Position numbers and translations under genes: made by a program. A stretch of 32,106 nt of DNA from Pseudomonadota bacterium (GTDB taxonomy: Bacteria > Pseudomonadota > Gammaproteobacteria > Halothiobacillales > Halothiobacillaceae). The notes beneath the pieces are model-generated. The model saw nothing but the letters and a program-made list of their open reading frames with translations. It ran no database searches and had not been told where the DNA came from. The DNA is taken from the NCBI GenBank assembly GCA_021795795.1, contig JAJYPA010000039.1, positions 1 through 32,106 on the forward strand, read 5' to 3'. Numbering within the stretch: the first letter of the stretch is position 1; the number at the start of each line of letters is the position of its first letter. Of this stretch, positions 1-8,479 are shown piece by piece.

Positions 1-113
1 ACCCCCAACTGCAGGGCCGCATCCCCCTGGCGCAGCCGCTTGCCTACCACCTGCTGGATCACCCCCAGTCGGTCGACCTCTTGGTAACTCATCGTAATAT
101 GCTCCTCTGCCAT
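1..113 (-). CDS. ISNCY family transposase, N-terminal fragment (runs off the window)
   Basis: The minus-strand frame from the ATG at 113 reads MAEEHITMSYQEVDRLGVI and continues with QQVVGKRLRQGDAALQLG. This matches the opening of ISNCY-family transposases, where the segment begins the helix-turn-helix DNA-binding domain. A second in-frame ATG at 92 (MSYQEVDRLG) is the start often annotated in the family; GAGGAG just ahead of it could serve as its ribosome binding site. Only about 37 codons are visible, so completeness and activity of the transposase cannot be judged. Confidence 0.65.
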   Translation of the reverse strand, partial: MAEEHITMSYQEVDRLGVIQQVVGKRLRQGDAALQLG

Positions 114-167
114 CACCCCTCCCGAAACCAAAAGGGGACATTTTAGAATTGGACAAAGGGGACATTA
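1..167 (-). mobile_element. End of an ISNCY-type insertion sequence
   Basis: The left edge of the window holds the 5' end of a transposase gene reading out of the window on the minus strand, followed by a short non-coding end. In that end the 12-mer AAAGGGGACATT occurs twice, at 131-142 and 155-166, as direct copies 24 bp apart, which looks like the terminal region of the element. The exact outer boundary cannot be fixed because the other end lies outside the window. From here the sequence passes directly into the upstream region of the L36 gene, so the element may affect its expression. Confidence 0.6.
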
Positions 168-273
168 CGGCTTTGGGCTAACACAGCCGGGCACTTGCCC
201 TTGCAGGCGCACTGAATTTAGGATAAATTGCTCAACCTATTTTTGGTTCGAATTCGATTAGGCTGAGGCTGTT

Positions 274-399
274 ATGAAAATTTTATCTTCTCTGAAGTCT
301 GCCAAGACTCGGCATAAAGACTGTCAGATCGTACGTCGACGCGGCAAGGTGTATGTCATCAACAAAACCAACCCCCGCTTCAAAGCTCGCCAGCGTTAA
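274..399 (+). CDS. rpmJ: 50S ribosomal protein L36, zinc-free (C-minus) form
   Basis: This 41-residue protein begins [20 protein letters not shown] and ends NPRFKARQR, the signature of the alternative L36 paralogue (RpmJ2/YkgO type). The standard C-plus form carries a three-Cys/one-His zinc site; here only Cys17 remains and the later positions are Asn and other residues, so it should not bind zinc. In other bacteria such paralogues are produced under zinc starvation to free zinc from ribosomes. The start is set by GAGG at 265-268, five bases before ATG. No partner L31 gene and no clear Zur palindrome were seen nearby. A strong terminator follows at 447-471. The nearby IS end is its upstream neighbour. 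Confidence 0.9.
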   Translation: MKILSSLKSAKTRHKDCQIVRRRGKVYVINKTNPRFKARQR

Positions 400-446
400 G
401 CCTGCGTTGACTCTGACCCGGATGGCAACCATCCGCAGCAGGATCC

Positions 447-471
447 AACCCGCCAACCGGCGGGTTTTTTT
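447..471 (+). terminator. Rho-independent terminator after rpmJ
   Basis: AACCCGCC pairs with GGCGGGTT around the loop AACC, followed by seven T residues. It lies 48 bp after the L36 stop codon and before the co-chaperone gene, so the two are separate transcription units. Confidence 0.85.
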
Positions 472-585
472 CGCCCGGTACAATCCCCCAGCAAGGAGCC
501 CGGCAACCTTGTGAGCGCTTGAAATTCAAACGAAAAACCCACACATTCGCCCTAAGAATGAAATGGAACCACTGAGGTCACTGAA

Positions 586-1479
586 TTGAAATTCCACGAT
601 TACTACGCCACGCTCGGTGTGGAACGCACCGCAACTCAGGCCGAAATCAAGAAGGCCTATCGTAAGGCAGCGCAAAAATATCACCCGGACCGCAACAAGG
701 AAACCGGTGCCGAGGAGAAGTTTAAGGAAATTAATGAAGCCTACGATGTGCTGGGCGATGAAGAGAAGCGCCAGCGCTATGATGCTCTGGGCTCGAATTA
801 TCGCGCGGGCGAGGAATTCCGTCCGCCTCCGGGCTTTGACCCCAATCAGTTCGGCAGCCAGTATGGTGGCGCGGGTTTTTCGGATTTTTTCAGCAGCATC
901 TTTGGCGGCGGGTTCGATCCCGGGGCCGCTCATGGAAGTCGTCGTACGCGCGCCGCACGCGGCCCGGATTATGAGATGACACTGCCGTTAAGTGTTCAGG
1001 AAATGATTGAAGGTGGCAGCAAGTCCGTCACCATCGATCACCCCGAGACCGGGCGCAAAACGCTTAAAGTCACTATCCCGAAGGGCAGCACTCCCGGCAA
1101 ACGGATGCGTTTGAGCAGCCAGGGTGGTTCAGGCACGCACGGTGGCCCTGCGGGCGATTTGTATCTTGTCTTCCAACTGGCCTCCGACAGCCAGTTCTCG
1201 CTCGATGGCAATGATGTGCTGTACAACCTGCCTGTCACCCCTTGGGAGGCGGCGCTGGGTGAAAAGGTCACCGTGCCGACGCCCACTGGCGGCAAGATCA
1301 GCATGACCATTCCGGCGGGTTCGCAGTCCGGTTCCCGCTTGCGCGTTCGCGGGCGCGGTCTGGCTGGCGGCGACTACTTCGTCACCGTGATGATTCACAC
1401 CCCACCGGCCAAAACCGATGAAGCGCGGGCGTTCTATGAGGAAATGAAGGTCTCGATGCCCTTTGATCCGCGCGAATAG
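586..1479 (+). CDS. cbpA: CbpA-type DnaJ co-chaperone (curved DNA-binding protein)
   Basis: The 297-residue protein has an N-terminal J domain (residues 4-70) with the HPD tripeptide at 33-35 that stimulates DnaK ATPase. A Gly/Phe-rich linker with [20 protein letters not shown] follows, then two beta-barrel substrate-binding domains (about 125-285). The Cys-rich zinc-finger repeats of true DnaJ are absent, which marks the CbpA class. There is no usable in-frame ATG; the start is the TTG at 586, preceded by GAGGT at 574-578. A nearby ATG at 558 runs into a stop after five codons. It stands alone between two terminators. CbpM, the usual partner, is not present. The protein is cytoplasmic and probably supports DnaK folding under stress. 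Confidence 0.92.
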   Translation: MKFHDYYATLGVERTATQAEIKKAYRKAAQKYHPDRNKETGAEEKFKEINEAYDVLGDEEKRQRYDALGSNYRAGEEFRPPPGFDPNQFGSQYGGAGFSDFFSSIFGGGFDPGAAHGSRRTRAARGPDYEMTLPLSVQEMIEGGSKSVTIDHPETGRKTLKVTIPKGSTPGKRMRLSSQGGSGTHGGPAGDLYLVFQLASDSQFSLDGNDVLYNLPVTPWEAALGEKVTVPTPTGGKISMTIPAGSQSGSRLRVRGRGLAGGDYFVTVMIHTPPAKTDEARAFYEEMKVSMPFDPRE

Positions 1480-1497
1480 CTCACACCATACTTCCCA

Positions 1498-1527
1498 TAA
1501 AAACCCCTGCTCATCGGGGTTTTTTCT
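1498..1527 (+). terminator. Rho-independent terminator after cbpA
   Basis: AAACCCC and GGGGTTT arms pair around TGCTCATC and run into a six-T tract at 1519-1525, 20 bp after the cbpA stop. The A-rich left side means it could also work weakly in reverse. Confidence 0.8.
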
Positions 1528-1569
1528 TAACGAGGCGATAAATGTAACGCTTCGCGGCTTAAAGTTTGA

Positions 1570-2037
1570 AGTGCAACGCCTGATTTGAAAAATATTGGCT
1601 TCCCGAACATGATCGAAACGTTCAACCAGCTGGCGTGGCGTAACCTCGCCAAGAGCGAGTCCCGGCGGCCCTTGCGGGAGCGGACGGCGGATGCCATCCT
1701 GAACCTGATGGGCGGACGCAGGGTGGACAACACGGCAGAGATGTCGGCGGGGAGGGAAGAAGGCGTTCCGCCTGCGGCATTTGGCGAGGAAAAACGTTGC
1801 ATGATTTTCGTGGTGCTCGCCTTGGCCGAGCGTTCCATTCGCTCGATCATGACGCCACGGGGGGAAATCTCATGGATCGATTGTGCAGGCACTGCCGATG
1901 CAGTCCGCGCGCAGCCGCTAGACACTCCGCACAGCATTTTTCCGGTATACCGATGCTCGCTGGAGAAGTGGGCCTGGCGGCTGGAGCAGGCGGGCAAGGC
2001 GACACGAAACGGCACAACACCAGGAGCCCGCACATGA
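1570..2037 (+). pseudogene. Remnant of a TerC-CBS membrane protein (YoaE/YegH type)
   Basis: An open frame of about 150 codons resembles an internal slice of YoaE/YegH proteins, which have an N-terminal TerC membrane domain, a linker, two CBS domains and a CorC/HlyC domain. The visible slice starts at the end of the last TerC helix (MIETFNQLAWRNLAKSESRR), keeps the linker (RPLRERTADAILNLMGG) and enters the first CBS domain (LALAERSIRSIMTPRGEISW, then TPHSIFPVYRCSLEK). It then loses similarity. All seven or so membrane helices are missing upstream and the second CBS and CorC domains downstream. There is a stop at 1567 and no good ribosome site. I therefore call it a deletion remnant. The comparison to YoaE is from memory of the family. 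It lies just ahead of the ExoD-like gene. Confidence 0.75.
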
Positions 2038-2648
2038 GCATCAAATTAGAAAGACCCCCTTTATCCGAGGTGCTGCGCGAACTTGCCAATGACACAAGCC
2101 GGGAACGCATCTCGATTGGCGACCTGTTGGTTGCCCTGGGTGACCGAGCGCTCGGCGCATTGCTGTTCACTTTCGCGTTTCCCAACATTCTGCCCACGCC
2201 CCCCGGAACATCGGCTGTGCTGGGGGCACCCCTGATCTTTCTGGCCGCCCAGCTCGCCTTTGGTCGCAAACCCTGGCTGCCTGAAATCATGACCAGACGG
2301 TCGATGCCCCATGAAAACTTTCACGCACTCGTGCTGCGCATCGGGCCCTGGCTTGAAAAGGCGGAAAGACTTTTGCGCCCGCGCGCAAGCGCACTTGCCC
2401 TGCCGCCGATGGAATATGTCATCGGGCTTGTTTGCCTGCTGCTGGCAGTAGTACTGGTGCTACCCATTCCCCTCGGCAATATACTCCCTGCGCTGGCCAT
2501 CTGCCTGATGGCCCTGGGGATACTTGAGGGTGACGGATTGTGGGTGCTGGCCGGTTTCATCGTAGCCATCACGTCCACCATTGTGGTTTCAGGCGTCGTT
2601 TTCGCAATGATCAAGGCAACGATCTTCCTGTTCACCCAGGTTCTCTAA
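2034..2648 (+). CDS. ExoD family membrane protein
   Basis: The 204-residue product matches the ExoD family (named after a Rhizobium exopolysaccharide/alkali-tolerance gene). The soluble N-terminus contains LSEVLRELANDTSRERISIG, followed by the family motif FAFPNILPTPPGTSAVLGAP (about residues 44-63). Hydrophobic segments follow at about 55-75, 122-145, 148-165 and 170-200. The biochemical role of the family is not settled. The start is ATG 2034 with AGGAG at 2022-2026; the frame is open far upstream, but that part overlaps the TerC-CBS remnant in another frame and is unlikely to be coding. No terminator was found directly downstream. Confidence 0.85.
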   Translation: MSIKLERPPLSEVLRELANDTSRERISIGDLLVALGDRALGALLFTFAFPNILPTPPGTSAVLGAPLIFLAAQLAFGRKPWLPEIMTRRSMPHENFHALVLRIGPWLEKAERLLRPRASALALPPMEYVIGLVCLLLAVVLVLPIPLGNILPALAICLMALGILEGDGLWVLAGFIVAITSTIVVSGVVFAMIKATIFLFTQVL

Positions 2649-2942
2649 TGATCGCGCTGTTAGCCAACAACTGGGCACCACAGAGATGTGGTACTGCGCA
2701 TCCTCTTTTCGTGCCCTTTGGTGATCCGTGCCCTGCGCCCGCCGTGGCGGATGCGGCACTCAAATCAATTGCGTAAGCGATTGAAGCGGCGCCCCAACCT
2801 TGCGCCTGCCCATTTAAAAAAGAGGATTGAGGAGAATTTGCCAAAGTTGGCGCAAATGAGGTTTGGCTTTGCACCTTTTGTAAAGATAGGCAAACCCATG
2901 AGGCCAAATCTCGATTGGTTTATGTCCCCGCTGATTCCAAAT
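2649..2942. other. Intergenic stretch with no recognised gene
   Basis: About 290 bp separate the ExoD-like gene from the 3' end of the minus-strand dehydrogenase. An open frame crosses it, but it has no family resemblance and overlaps the dehydrogenase in antisense. I see no terminator with a T tract, no repeat shared with other parts of the window and no RNA gene. Confidence 0.5.
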
Positions 2943-3806
2943 TTAACCCGATGCGCCCTGGTTCGGCACGATTTGGCCGAACAGAGCGCTGTAGTCTTCA
3001 TTGGCATGGCCTGCGGCCACACCATCTGCCAATATCCGCGCGAGACCATCGAGCATCCGCGCGTCGATCTGCCGGGTTCCGGCCACCTCGGTGAACAGAC
3101 GTATATCCTTGAGCAGGTGCTTGAGCGGGAAATTCGCGGCGGCAAAATCGCGGGTTCTCATCCGATCCAGTTTTTTATCAAATGTGGGCGCGTATAAGGC
3201 GCTTTCCCGCAGTGTGGACATGAACGCATCGACATCAACGCCTTCACGCTCGACCAACCCAAGGCTCATGGAGAAGGCCGCGGTCAGCGATCCGATGAGC
3301 TGGTTCATCGCCAGCTTGACGGCCGCCCCCTGGCCTATGCCGCCGAAATGCGTGGGCTTGCCGAGCGCCTGGAGCACCGGATCGGCCACAGCCACATCGG
3401 CCGGATCGCCCCCAACCAGAATTTGCAACGTGCCGGTCTCGGCCTGAGGCGTGGAACCCAGAACGGGGGATTCCAGATAATGACCGCCGAGCTGCTTGAT
3501 GGATTCGGCCAGCGCGCGGGATTGTTCGGGGCTGATGGTCGCGCCGTTGAGGATGAGCTTGTTCTTGAACAGGTCCCAGGGGTTTTCCACCAGCAACACC
3601 GATTCGCAGGCGGCAAAATCCGCCAGCATCACCCACACGATATCGGAGGGTTCCACCGCCGCGGCGACCGACTCGCTCATCGTCACCCCGATCGGCGGCG
3701 AGGAAAGCGGACTGCGGTTGTATCCGCGTACCGTCATGCCTGCCTTGACCAGTCGTTCAGCAATCGCCCGCCCCATCAACCCCAGACCCAATACGGCAAT
3801 ATTCAT
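2943..3806 (-). CDS. NAD(P)-dependent beta-hydroxyacid dehydrogenase (3-HIBADH/GLYR1-like)
   Basis: The 287-residue protein starts MNIAVLGLGLMGRAIAERLV, a Rossmann NAD(P)-binding fold with GxGxxG-type glycines. Next come the substrate-side motif LESPVLGSTPQAETGTL and the helix GQGAAVKLAMNQLIG, whose Lys is the catalytic residue of the 3-hydroxyisobutyrate/6-phosphogluconate dehydrogenase superfamily. A helical C-terminal domain completes it. Likely reaction: reversible oxidation of a small beta-hydroxyacid, or reduction of glyoxylate or succinic semialdehyde; the substrate cannot be told from sequence. The start at 3806 is chosen because GGGGGG lies 5-10 bases before it on the minus strand; a start at 3845 adds 13 residues ahead of the Rossmann strand. 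It is transcribed away from dgt. Confidence 0.88.
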   Translation of the reverse strand: MNIAVLGLGLMGRAIAERLVKAGMTVRGYNRSPLSSPPIGVTMSESVAAAVEPSDIVWVMLADFAACESVLLVENPWDLFKNKLILNGATISPEQSRALAESIKQLGGHYLESPVLGSTPQAETGTLQILVGGDPADVAVADPVLQALGKPTHFGGIGQGAAVKLAMNQLIGSLTAAFSMSLGLVEREGVDVDAFMSTLRESALYAPTFDKKLDRMRTRDFAAANFPLKHLLKDIRLFTEVAGTRQIDARMLDGLARILADGVAAGHANEDYSALFGQIVPNQGASG

Positions 3807-3918
3807 AGCAACCCCCCATTCAAAACCGGGTAACAACCCATACAATACGAACCATGATGATGCCTGAAAGCGTCAAGTCAAAAAATCAACAGAGCAAGAC
3901 CACCCGGAGGGCGTACAT

Positions 3919-5349
3919 GTGAAGCGCACAGAATCAAACTGGCCCCTGTGGCTCAATTCTGCGCGCCGGCGGCCCAGCCAGACCAGTCCCGCCCTGTTTC
4001 ACACCGAAACCCGTGCCGAAATCGAACGAGACTATGACCGCGTGCTGTTTTCCACGCCGGTGCGGCGCATGGCGGACAAGACGCAGGTCTTCCCGCTGGA
4101 TCATTCCGATAGCGTCCGCACCCGGCTGACGCATTCGCACGAGGTCGCCAATCTCGCCCGTTCTGTGGGGCTGGATCTGGTGTTCAACCGCAATCTGGCT
4201 GCCGGCTTGCCGCAAGCGCTGCGCGATGTACCCGCGCTGCTTGCAACCATCGGTCTGGCGCATGATTTGGGGAACCCGCCCTTCGGTCATCAGGGCGAGG
4301 AAGCCATTGCTCGCTGGTTCGCCCGACATGAAGTAACAGTGCTTGACCCGCAAACAGGCTTGACCGAAGCCATGCGGCAGGACTTTTTGCGCTTTGAAGG
4401 CAATGCGCAAACCCTGCGCCTACTCACCAAGCTGCAACTGATCAACGATGATTACGGCCTGAACCTGACCATGGCGACTCTTGCCGCCTTGATCAAATAC
4501 CCCGTTGGCAGCGACGAGATAGACAAAAACTTCGTGGTGCGCAAGAAGCACGGTTTTTTTCAATCGGAACAGGCACTGGTCACTGAAGTGCAATCACAAT
4601 GCGGCCTCTTAGACGGTCAGCGCCACCCGCTGACCTGGATTCTCGAAGCCTGCGACGACATTGCCTATTCGGTGCTGGACGCCGAGGACGCGGTGAAAAA
4701 AGGCCTGCTCTCTTTTTCCGACATTATTGCTTTTCTGCGTCACAGCGCGGATGGCGATCCGGTGGTGACTCGTGTCTGCGATGCCGCGCAGGATGAGCAT
4801 CAGCGCTATCGCCAGACCGATCTCTCGCCCGCGGAACTGAACGATATTTCCATGCAGACCTTCCGCATCCGCGCCATCGGTGCGCTCATGCAGGCCGTCG
4901 CCGATACGTTCCTGGCTCAGTTGCCCGCCATGAGCGCCGACACATTCAATCAGGAACTAATCGCTGCTTCACCGGCCAATGCGCTGCTCTCCACACTCAA
5001 GGCCTGCAACTGGCAACATGCCTACCGCCACAAGACCGTGTTGAAAGTCGAGCTGACCGGATTTGAAGTCATCCACGGCCTGATGGATGCTTTCTGGTAT
5101 GCGATTACCGATCGGGTCGATCCGCTCGATCCCGCCAGCGCGCGGCGCACGCCGTTGGCGAGCTATCTCTACCAGTTGATTTCGGAAAACTACCGCCGCG
5201 TATTCGAATCACCGAACAATCCCATGCCCCTGCGTTACCGCGAGGCCCAGCTACTCACCGATATGGTTTCCGGCATGACCGATAGTTTTGCAGTACGCTC
5301 CTGGCAGCAAATTCAGGAAGCCGGGTTTAGACCACACGTTCCTTACTGA
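3919..5349 (+). CDS. dgt: Deoxyguanosinetriphosphate triphosphohydrolase-like dNTPase
   Basis: This 476-residue HD-domain enzyme would hydrolyse dNTPs to deoxynucleosides and triphosphate. The HD metal site is visible as H72 in TRLTHSHEVANLAR, H115-D116 in LAHDLGNPPFGHQGE and the later Asp in EACDDIAYSVLDAEDAVKKG. The N-terminal FHTETRAEIERDYDRVLFST and RRMADKTQVFPL are typical of Dgt. The start is GTG 3919 with GGAGG at 3906-3910; an ATG at 3917 is followed at once by TGA. It lies 28 bp ahead of yfbR, which acts on the nucleoside monophosphate level, so the pair probably forms one operon for trimming deoxynucleotide pools. Confidence 0.92.
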   Translation: MKRTESNWPLWLNSARRRPSQTSPALFHTETRAEIERDYDRVLFSTPVRRMADKTQVFPLDHSDSVRTRLTHSHEVANLARSVGLDLVFNRNLAAGLPQALRDVPALLATIGLAHDLGNPPFGHQGEEAIARWFARHEVTVLDPQTGLTEAMRQDFLRFEGNAQTLRLLTKLQLINDDYGLNLTMATLAALIKYPVGSDEIDKNFVVRKKHGFFQSEQALVTEVQSQCGLLDGQRHPLTWILEACDDIAYSVLDAEDAVKKGLLSFSDIIAFLRHSADGDPVVTRVCDAAQDEHQRYRQTDLSPAELNDISMQTFRIRAIGALMQAVADTFLAQLPAMSADTFNQELIAASPANALLSTLKACNWQHAYRHKTVLKVELTGFEVIHGLMDAFWYAITDRVDPLDPASARRTPLASYLYQLISENYRRVFESPNNPMPLRYREAQLLTDMVSGMTDSFAVRSWQQIQEAGFRPHVPY

Positions 5350-5377
5350 AATCCACCGTCCACTCATCAGGAGTCTG

Positions 5378-5995
5378 ATGTTGAGCAAATCAACTGCAAC
5401 CGAACAAAGCCATTTCTTTGCTTATCTCGCCCGCATGAAGTACATCACGCGCTGGGGATTGATGCGCAACACGCGCACCGAAAATATTCAGGAACACAGT
5501 CTGCAAGTGGCAATGATCGCGCACGCGCTGGCCGTGATCGGCAACGAACTGTACGGCGAAACCAACGACATCGGCCGTATCGTTACCGTGGCGCTGTACC
5601 ACGACGCAGCTGAGATTATTACCGGCGACCTGCCCACGCCGGTCAAGTATTTCCGACAGGATATTCTCGACTCCTACAAGGCGCTCGAAGCCCACGCCGA
5701 GCGCAAGCTCACTGGCCTGTTGCCTGAACGCCTGCGCTCGGCGTTTGCATCAAACATCGAAAGCGAGCGAATCGAGCCTGAGGTTGCACGGGTCGTTAAA
5801 GCGGCCGATTCGATGTCGGCCTATCTCAAATGTCTGGAAGAAGGTTTCGCGGGAAACCAGGAGTTCAAGAAGGCCGAAAGCTACCTGCTTGCCAAGCTCG
5901 AAGAAATGCAGGAAACCATGCCCGCTGTCAGGTACTTTTGCACACATTTCGTCGATGGGTTTGCACTGACGCTGGATGATTTAAGTTACGATTAG
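5378..5995 (+). CDS. yfbR: 5'-deoxynucleotidase YfbR
   Basis: The 205-residue protein (E. coli YfbR is about 199) is an HD-domain phosphohydrolase that removes phosphate from deoxyribonucleoside 5'-monophosphates. Motifs are RWGLMRNTRTENIQEHSLQV (Arg and first His), YHDAAEIITGDLPTPVKYF (His-Asp pair) and VKAADSMSAYLKCLEE (final Asp). The start is ATG 5378 with AGGAG at 5369-5373; the frame is open upstream into dgt but that extension is not family-like. Its stop codon TAG (5993-5995) is part of the TTAG target duplication of the MITE that follows, so the insertion happened exactly at the gene end without changing the protein. Confidence 0.93.
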   Translation: MLSKSTATEQSHFFAYLARMKYITRWGLMRNTRTENIQEHSLQVAMIAHALAVIGNELYGETNDIGRIVTVALYHDAAEIITGDLPTPVKYFRQDILDSYKALEAHAERKLTGLLPERLRSAFASNIESERIEPEVARVVKAADSMSAYLKCLEEGFAGNQEFKKAESYLLAKLEEMQETMPAVRYFCTHFVDGFALTLDDLSYD

Positions 5996-6150
5996 GGAAG
6001 CTCTGAATAATTCCATCCTGGAATTCTCAGAGCACGCAAAGCAAAAGATGTGACTTTTGCTTTGCTTCATTTTCAATCACATACGCGATTGAAAATGGCG
6101 GCACGTCCTTGTGCCGCGCGGAACCTCTGAATTATTCAGAGGTTCCTTAG
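5992..6150 (+). mobile_element. Multi-hairpin MITE, copy A (151 bp, TTAG duplication)
   Basis: The element spans 5996-6146 and is flanked by TTAG on both sides (5992-5995 and 6147-6150). Its ends are inverted repeats, GGAAGCTCTGAATAATTC and, on the other strand, GGAACCTCTGAATAATTC (17 of 18 identical). The interior is almost entirely hairpins: 6000-6033 (GCTCTGA and AATTCC arms), 6036-6065 (12-bp perfect stem GCAAAGCAAAAG), 6068-6097 (11-bp CATTTTCAATC), 6098-6117 (7-bp GCGGCAC) and 6120-6146 (12-bp GGAACCTCTGAA with a 3-base loop). It encodes no protein. GGAAG ends and a YTAR-type duplication recall the IS5 group of the IS5 family. It sits between the convergent yfbR and membrane genes. Confidence 0.8.
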
Positions 6151-6161
6151 TGGGCCACAAC

Positions 6162-7019
6162 TCAGAAATCGGTACGGCGGCGACGCGCCTGATTGAACGC
6201 CATAGCGCCGCGCAGATAGTGAATAGCCGCCGCCACAATCAATCCGCCCATCGACAGCAGAAACAGGCTCGCCTGCACATAACCGAGCATCGCGATTGCC
6301 GAGCCGATCAGCCCCGTGTGTTGGCCCAGAACCCGCGCCACCCGCGTTTCGGCGACACCCAGCGCCGACAAAGCGCCCAATTCCAGAGCCAGTACGGCCA
6401 CCACGATCATCAGCACGCTGGCATAGGCCGGAAATAGGACCGACAGACCGCTCAGCAGCACGGCGAGTGCCAGAACGGCCAGCCCGATCCGCTTTTGATT
6501 TCGCCCAGGGCTAGACTGGGGCAGGTAATCGTTCAGCCGAAGCCAGAGCATGAGCCCCGCTGCGAACGTCCAGACCCCGATGAACTCACTGGATACTGAA
6601 ACCAGCTGGATATCCCAGGTAAAGGCATCACGATCCATGTCGAACCAACCCGTCAGCCCCAGCAGGGCGACGGTCAAGCCGGTTCCGATGGTGATCAGCG
6701 ACAGGCCGCTCAGAATGCCCTCCCGTATCGTGCGTTGCGGCGAAGAACCCCGCGCGGCCCGATAGCGAGAAGACAAGGGGGCGGCGACGATACCCAGCAA
6801 CACCATCACAATGGCCAACGGGACATTGCTGCCGTCGGACGTCCAGAGTACCGATACCAACATCAGCAACAACGCTGCAAACAACAGCCCGATGGCGGGT
6901 TTGTGCCGCGCGGTATTTCCGCTCTGTTCGCCCTTTTCGCTATTGAGTCCGTACAACGCCGCCAGAATCAGCGCCAGCGCGAACCAACCGATCAGATCGA
7001 TCTGCAGACCAACGCTCAT
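6162..7019 (-). CDS. Multi-pass membrane protein, diverged PntB domain II-like
   Basis: The 285-residue protein has about eight hydrophobic helices and no soluble nucleotide-binding domain. Its layout is colinear with the membrane domain (dII) of transhydrogenase subunit PntB: an N-terminal helix GWFALALILAALYGL, a helix with EFIGVWTFAAGLMLWLRL near the PntB EVFLGIFIGAVTF region, a basic loop then GLAVLALAVLLSGL, and a C-terminal pair HTGLIGSAIAMLGYVQASLF and SMGGLIVAAAIHYL matching the last PntB helices. The NADP(H)-binding dIII expected after this is absent, and the protein ends in a basic tail. The comparison is by eye from remembered family sequences. The start overlaps the upstream gene's stop by 4 bp (ATGA), so the two are translationally coupled. 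Function unknown. Confidence 0.5.
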   Translation of the reverse strand: MSVGLQIDLIGWFALALILAALYGLNSEKGEQSGNTARHKPAIGLLFAALLLMLVSVLWTSDGSNVPLAIVMVLLGIVAAPLSSRYRAARGSSPQRTIREGILSGLSLITIGTGLTVALLGLTGWFDMDRDAFTWDIQLVSVSSEFIGVWTFAAGLMLWLRLNDYLPQSSPGRNQKRIGLAVLALAVLLSGLSVLFPAYASVLMIVVAVLALELGALSALGVAETRVARVLGQHTGLIGSAIAMLGYVQASLFLLSMGGLIVAAAIHYLRGAMAFNQARRRRTDF

Positions 7020-7336
7020 GCCGATGTGTCCTCACGGTGGTCCGAACCCGGCACCGATCCGCGGGCCTGACGTGTCGAGCATATTTCCCGCCACAGCAGA
7101 GAGAACGCGGTGGTGGCGGCTTGGGCGGAGAAAAAAACGGCGAGCGACGTGAGGATCAAGTCGGGTACCGCTACGGCATTGACCAGCGCACCGGCCGCAG
7201 CGACTACGATGAACCCCGACAAAGTCGCCGCCATCAACAAGCCGCGGCCACGACGCCGTGCATCGCCGCGCAGAAAGCCGCTCAACCCCAATGCTACCGC
7301 GAGTAACACCGTATAGGCTGCGATCACCGGGTCCAT
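7016..7336 (-). CDS. Small membrane protein, PntA C-terminal (alpha-2)-like
   Basis: This 106-residue product has three hydrophobic segments: about 4-20 (AAYTVLLAVALGLSGFL), 32-53 (LLMAATLSGFIVVAAAGALV) and 60-83 (LTSLAVFFSAQAATTAFSLL). The last two resemble the transhydrogenase PntA membrane part around its TNAISGIIVVGAL and AVLIASINIFGGF segments, but the match is weak. A charged tail ends in REDTSA. Its stop overlaps the start of the PntB-like gene, so they form a two-gene operon reading away from trxB. A third gene for the NAD(H)-binding domain I is not in the window. Alternative: an unrelated two-component membrane complex. Confidence 0.45.
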   Translation of the reverse strand: MDPVIAAYTVLLAVALGLSGFLRGDARRRGRGLLMAATLSGFIVVAAAGALVNAVAVPDLILTSLAVFFSAQAATTAFSLLWREICSTRQARGSVPGSDHREDTSA

Positions 7337-7416
7337 GTTGTCTCCTGGCAGCGCGGAAAAGCGCCACTGATCAATCGTTATACCTTGCTTTTATTCCATG
7401 CCTTTATCACTGGCCT

Positions 7417-8424
<1,008 letters not shown>

Positions 8425-8479
8425 CTACAATCATACGTTGCAAAATCCACGGCCGCCACGCGCTGCGCGACCAATTCAT

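Noticed and set aside
2688..3197. Open frame of 169 codons on the plus strand
   Set aside because: It lies mostly antisense to the dehydrogenase, shows no family motif and has no ribosome site.
6111..6437. Open frame of 108 codons starting inside MITE copy A
   Set aside because: It runs antisense to the PntB-like gene, has biased His/Gln/Arg composition and no homology; it is a shadow.
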